DNA of 8,177 nt. It comes from Thermoproteota archaeon. Its GTDB lineage: Archaea > Thermoproteota > Thermoprotei_A > Sulfolobales > Desulfurococcaceae. The notes beneath the pieces were generated by a model. That model saw nothing but the letters and a program-made list of their open reading frames with translations, made no database searches and was not told the origin of the DNA. Positions 5,780 through 8,177 of the stretch are shown in pieces. A program made the position numbers and the translations under genes. Every line of letters begins with the position of its first letter. Within the stretch, counting starts at the first letter, position 1. The stretch is taken from NCBI GenBank assembly GCA_013154205.1, contig JAADCY010000004.1, forward strand, positions 1-8,177. The letters run 5' to 3'.

Positions 5780-6497
5780 TATATCTGATCCTAGTGATCC
5801 CCCTGCCTTTACTCTCACGTTTCAACAGCTTTATCCTGCCAACCTCCTTCGTATTGGCCACATGCGTGCCTCCACAAGGGAAAGCGCAGAGCCCCTCGAT
5901 CTCAAGTATCCTTATCTTCTCGAGCCCCTCATGTAGCTCTGTCAATCTCTCATTGAATCTCTCCAAATATTTCTCTGCTTCACTGCGATCCATTATTCTG
6001 ACTATGTGGCGTAGCCCGGCCTCGACTATCTTGTTAGCTTCCTCCTCTATTCTCGGTAGATCATCTCGTTTTATACGCGCGGTATAATCGTCATAACTAT
6101 AATCAACACCTATAGCTCCACCGGCAAACCTAGCGTTGAAGAGCTTCTTGACAACACAGCCTATAATATGTGCCGCGGTATGCATTCTCATAAGCCTGTA
6201 TCTCCTATCCCAATCTATAGCGCCATGAACCTTATCGCCTTTCTCAGGCATACGGCCCTCTAGAACACCCTCATGCACAATCCTATCTCCATCGAGATAT
6301 GCACGCTCTACGACCAAGCGCCATCCATCCCCTTCAAGTACGCCTGTATCGCAGGGCTGCCCGCCACCACCTGGATAGAAGCATGTCTGGTCTAGCACGA
6401 CACATGTCTTGCCATCGTTACGCCAGGCATCTATTACTGTTGCATCGAACTCCTTCATGTACTGGTCTTCATAATACAGTCTACGAGTACTCGTCAA
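5766..6497 (-). CDS. alaX: Alanyl-tRNA editing protein AlaX-M
   Basis: Free-standing relative of the AlaRS editing domain that hydrolyses mischarged Ser-tRNA(Ala) (and Gly-tRNA(Ala)) in the cytoplasm. The product has 243 residues from TTG 6497. An N-terminal beta domain contains FYPGGGGQP (40-48), the glycine-rich motif that separates AlaX-M from the shorter AlaX-S. The zinc ligands are visible as HTAAH (His106, His110) and CGGTH (Cys208, His212); a further Cys204 is near. The length lacks the C-Ala tail of AlaX-L. ATG 6503 is in frame two codons earlier, but the SD GGGGGTG (6511-6505) lies only 1 base from it and 7 from the TTG. It follows the Lrp gene by 36 bases and may be co-transcribed. 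Family call very sure; exact start less so. Confidence 0.93.
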   Translation of the reverse strand: MTSTRRLYYEDQYMKEFDATVIDAWRNDGKTCVVLDQTCFYPGGGGQPCDTGVLEGDGWRLVVERAYLDGDRIVHEGVLEGRMPEKGDKVHGAIDWDRRYRLMRMHTAAHIIGCVVKKLFNARFAGGAIGVDYSYDDYTARIKRDDLPRIEEEANKIVEAGLRHIVRIMDRSEAEKYLERFNERLTELHEGLEKIRILEIEGLCAFPCGGTHVANTKEVGRIKLLKRESKGRGITRIRYTIEP

Positions 6498-6533
6498 GAC
6501 CATGCACCCCCATACTATGATTTGTCTCCCAAT

Positions 6534-6980
6534 CTAGAGACAGATGTCTCCATATATGTTCTCCTGTATTATCGCGGGACACACCCTCTTGACTCCAAGC
6601 ATACTCATTATCTTGTCATGTATCTCCGCGTACTCCTTCTGATCCTTAGCCCATATCACAGTCATTATGTCGTGGTCTCCGCTTGATATGGCTATGTATT
6701 TTACTTGTTTGAACTTCTTGAGCTCCCGGACTATGTCGAAAAGCTTCTCCGGCTCCGTGTCAACACCAACAATGGCTACAACATTGTATCCAAGCATCTT
6801 CGGGTCAACCAGTATGGTGAACTTCTTGATAACGCCGATTTCTTCTAGCTTCCTTATCCTCTTAATGATAGCCACGTCGCTTATACCGATCTTCTCCGCT
6901 ATCTCCGTGTAGGGTATTCTGCCGTTCTCCCTCAGCATCTCAATGATCTTCAGGTCTTTCTCGTCGATCTTATATCTCAT
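6534..6980 (-). CDS. Lrp/AsnC-family transcriptional regulator
   Basis: DNA-binding regulator of 148 residues, the normal size for a full Lrp/AsnC protein. The N-terminal winged helix-turn-helix runs from IDEKDLKIIEMLRENGR into YTEIAEKIGISDVAIIKRIRKLEEIGVI (24-51). The RAM ligand and oligomerisation domain (about 65-138) shows YNVVAIVGVDTEPE, VKYIAISSGDHDIM (GDHD at 101-104) and a last strand near KRVCPAII. The start is ATG 6980, with SD GGAGGA 8 bases upstream. Such proteins bind amino acids and often control their own gene; the palindromic TATA region upstream would suit that. The next gene in the same direction, alaX, also deals with amino-acid identity, so joint control is plausible but not shown. 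Confidence 0.93.
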   Translation of the reverse strand: MRYKIDEKDLKIIEMLRENGRIPYTEIAEKIGISDVAIIKRIRKLEEIGVIKKFTILVDPKMLGYNVVAIVGVDTEPEKLFDIVRELKKFKQVKYIAISSGDHDIMTVIWAKDQKEYAEIHDKIMSMLGVKRVCPAIIQENIYGDICL

Positions 6981-7020
6981 GGCTTTTATCCTCCGGTATT
7001 CCTAGGTAATACTATGTCAG

Positions 7021-7041
7021 TACTAACCTAATATATTAGTA
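7021..7041. promoter_or_regulatory. Palindromic promoter region of the Lrp gene
   Basis: Two nested inverted repeats: TACTAA (7021-7026) with TTAGTA (7036-7041), and the perfect 12-bp CTAATATATTAG (7028-7039). The inner part contains a TATA box in either direction. For the minus strand it predicts a start near 7008 and a leader of about 28 bases with the SD GGAGGA. The symmetry would suit binding of an Lrp dimer over its own promoter. Confidence 0.55.
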
Positions 7042-7085
7042 GCCTGAAACCCGTACAGGACATATTCTAACTCTCAAGAAGAACA

Positions 7086-7094
7086 TCATATTAT
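7086..7094 (+). promoter_or_regulatory. Possible TATA element of the gene at 7132
   Basis: TCATATTAT on the + strand, about 42 bases before ATG 7132; the expected start near 7115 would leave a short leader that includes the SD AGGTGAT. Weak, pattern only. Confidence 0.3.
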
Positions 7095-7131
7095 CCGGGA
7101 ATAAGCAGTACAAATCTATCAGGTGATACAT

Positions 7132-7746
7132 ATGATTCCGGAAGGGATTAATAAGTTCTGGGAGTACTTCTTCAGAGAACGCAGAACATTGATCAAGAAA
7201 ATGTGTGACGGACAAGCAGGTATGGCTGAATTCATGCTTGGCTTCACCCGTGCAACCCCCGCTGTCATAACGTGTGGCCCGGCGGGAGTCAATGGGAGTA
7301 TAAAGATGGTTGGGCCCGTGCCGAAGAAAGAGTATATAGAGGAGTATGCTGAGAAAGCCGAGAAATACGCTTACAGGGAGAGACTCGATCCAAGAAGTGC
7401 TGCCTGCGTACTATACGATGAGTTCTATATAGAGGAGAAAATGGATCAATTATTGATCGGAGGCCTAGAGATGGGCTTCAACCATACATGGAGAAACCTA
7501 GAAGCAAGCCGCGAAGCAACCCTCCTATTCTACACTCCACCAGTAACGAGCTACGAGGTCAGAGCAGAAGTCGAGATAATAACTGATGACAATAATCCAT
7601 ACAAGAGGTTCCTGAACGCTTTCCACGACATATTCCATAGGCCGGGCAAGGGGAGAACGAACTATCCAGCATTAATATTCAAGATAAAAGAAATATATGA
7701 TAACTCATCGACAAGGGAAGGGTTTGGAAAGAAGATATATCCCTAG
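7132..7746 (+). CDS. Uncharacterised protein, possibly an FMN-binding split-barrel (pyridoxamine oxidase-like) protein
   Basis: 204-residue soluble protein with no signal peptide or membrane segment. The N-terminal half is helical and charged (FWEYFFRERRTLIKK, then KKEYIEEYAEKAEKYAYRER) around CDGQAGMAEF (25-34) and a glycine-rich AVITCGPAGVNGSIKMVGP (44-62). The C-terminal part, TWRNLEASREATLLFY (119-134), then YEVRAEVEII, YKRFLNAFHDIF and YPALIFKIKEIYD, is alternately hydrophobic and recalls the beta strands and closing segment of FMN-binding split barrels. I do not recognise the family with certainty. ATG 7132 is chosen because AGGTGAT (7121-7127) lies 4 bases before it and overlaps the earlier in-frame GTG 7123. 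It is convergent with padR, sharing CTAG. A function in redox or ligand binding is only a suggestion. Confidence 0.6.
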   Translation: MIPEGINKFWEYFFRERRTLIKKMCDGQAGMAEFMLGFTRATPAVITCGPAGVNGSIKMVGPVPKKEYIEEYAEKAEKYAYRERLDPRSAACVLYDEFYIEEKMDQLLIGGLEMGFNHTWRNLEASREATLLFYTPPVTSYEVRAEVEIITDDNNPYKRFLNAFHDIFHRPGKGRTNYPALIFKIKEIYDNSSTREGFGKKIYP

Positions 7747-8069
7747 CCAAGCGCCTCGTTTTTCTCGAAATACTCTATAACATCCAAGAAGTTGAGGAGG
7801 GCGCCTTTAAGACTCGGTAGTATTTCTCTTAAGAACTCCTTACCCTGCTCGGTAACCTCGTATCTCTTCCTCCTATCTCCCTCTTCACTTACCTCTCGGA
7901 TCAAGCCTCTCTTCTTCAGGAGGAATAAGAGAGGATAGATCGTGCCGGGCCCCGGCGTGAGGAGCCCGTTACTGATCCGTGCTATGAGCTTCATGAGCTC
8001 GTAGCCGTGCGGCCTATACTTATATATTATAAAAAGAATTACTGCCCTACTTATTCTCGTCAGATTCAC
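7743..8069 (-). CDS. PadR-family transcriptional regulator
   Basis: Small winged-helix regulator of 108 residues. The PadR signature is clear: an N-terminal helix ISRAVILFIIYKYRPHGYELMKLI (6-29), then LTPGPGTIYPLLFLLKKRGLI (37-57), where GTIYPLL is the recognition-helix region, and the wing EGDRRKRYEVTEQGKEFL (63-80). A C-terminal helix (about 84-105) should serve dimerisation. PadR proteins usually repress genes for efflux or stress response. The start is GTG 8069 with SD GGAGGTGG (8084-8077) 7 bases upstream. It begins 23 bases inside the end of an MMPL-type transporter gene, so the regulator is probably co-transcribed with, and may control, that exporter. The 3' end meets the neighbouring gene over 4 bases. 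Confidence 0.93.
   Translation of the reverse strand: MNLTRISRAVILFIIYKYRPHGYELMKLIARISNGLLTPGPGTIYPLLFLLKKRGLIREVSEEGDRRKRYEVTEQGKEFLREILPSLKGALLNFLDVIEYFEKNEALG
7759..7763 (+). terminator. Short U-run after the gene at 7132
   Basis: TTTTT begins 13 bases after the stop at 7744-7746, within the antisense of padR. A modest candidate for the + strand terminator in a place where the two convergent genes leave no gap. Confidence 0.3.
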
Positions 8070-8177
8070 TTGGTTTCCACCTCCGAGAGTAAGGCCACCA
8101 CGCCGCCCTGCCGAACAGTGCTAGCAGGGCTGGTGTTAATGCTAGTGCCGACATTATTGTTATCGTGAACACACCCA
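8047..8177 (-). CDS. C-terminus of an MMPL/RND-superfamily membrane transporter, 5' part outside the window
   Basis: Reading the minus strand from 8175 gives 42 residues, GVFTITIMSALALTPALLAL then FGRAAWWPYSRRWKPSESDENK, ending with TAG at 8049-8047. The last hydrophobic helix with LTPALLALFGRAAWWP and a charged tail is the typical end of MMPL-type proteins (compare the LLPALLALLGRRxWWP pattern of the family, from memory). Such proteins use the proton gradient to move lipids or hydrophobic compounds across the membrane. The gene continues beyond the right edge. It overlaps the padR start by 23 bases and provides the padR SD site, which points to a coupled transporter-regulator operon. Only the tail is visible, so subfamily and substrate stay open. 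Confidence 0.75.
   Translation of the reverse strand, partial: GVFTITIMSALALTPALLALFGRAAWWPYSRRWKPSESDENK

Noticed and set aside
1..8177. CRISPR array, tRNA or rRNA gene, insertion sequence, defence or toxin-antitoxin system
   Set aside because: No regular repeats, no tRNA-like T-loop with matching acceptor stem, no transposase or nuclease module other than Hjc were seen; the window reads as ordinary housekeeping and transport genes.

Overview
This 8.2 kb window looks like chromosome of a hyperthermophilic archaeon, most likely a crenarchaeon of the Desulfurococcales type. The signs are an archaeal Holliday junction resolvase (Hjc), the C-terminus of an archaeal PIN/KH-domain ATPase, a crenarchaeal-style Lrp regulator and an AlaX-M editing enzyme. 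Arginine is mostly AGG/AGA and isoleucine mostly ATA, TATA-type promoters lie in the gaps, and several genes have strong Shine-Dalgarno (SD) sites in front of GTG or TTG starts. The lineage is inferred from style, not from a marker gene.

Layout. Bases 1-344 (+) hold the end of a PIN/KH ATPase gene. It converges on a leftward block that reads feoA (4948-4703), feoB (4722-2620), hjc (2579-2133), then after a 139-base promoter gap an NSS-family Na+-coupled amino-acid transporter (1993-524) and a 38-codon single-helix membrane protein (519-403) that resembles the MetS-type small subunits of such transporters. Upstream of feoA is an 18-bp perfect palindrome of DtxR/IdeR-box type, placed where transcription should start. 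A DedA/VTT-type membrane protein (5084-5779, +) is divergent from feoA and overlaps alaX (6497-5766, -) tail to tail by 14 bases. An Lrp/AsnC regulator gene (6980-6534, -) lies just upstream of alaX, with a palindromic TATA region before it. A poorly recognised protein, possibly with an FMN-binding split barrel, is encoded at 7132-7746 (+). It meets a PadR-family regulator gene (8069-7743, -) tail to tail over a shared CTAG. The padR start lies inside the 3' end of an MMPL/RND-type transporter gene that enters from the right edge (8177-8047, -).

How the parts fit. FeoA and FeoB form a ferrous iron uptake system that is probably shut off by iron through the palindrome. Hjc sits a few codons downstream and may be carried on the same transcript. 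The NSS transporter and the small protein are probably one translation-coupled unit. The Lrp-alaX and MMPL-padR pairs look like ordinary regulator/effector operons. No tRNA, rRNA, CRISPR array, insertion sequence or defence system was seen, and no gene-free stretch exceeds 300 bases. The points most worth checking are the unlisted 38-codon gene, the metal-box palindrome, the altered TM6 motif of the transporter and the coupling of hjc to feoAB.
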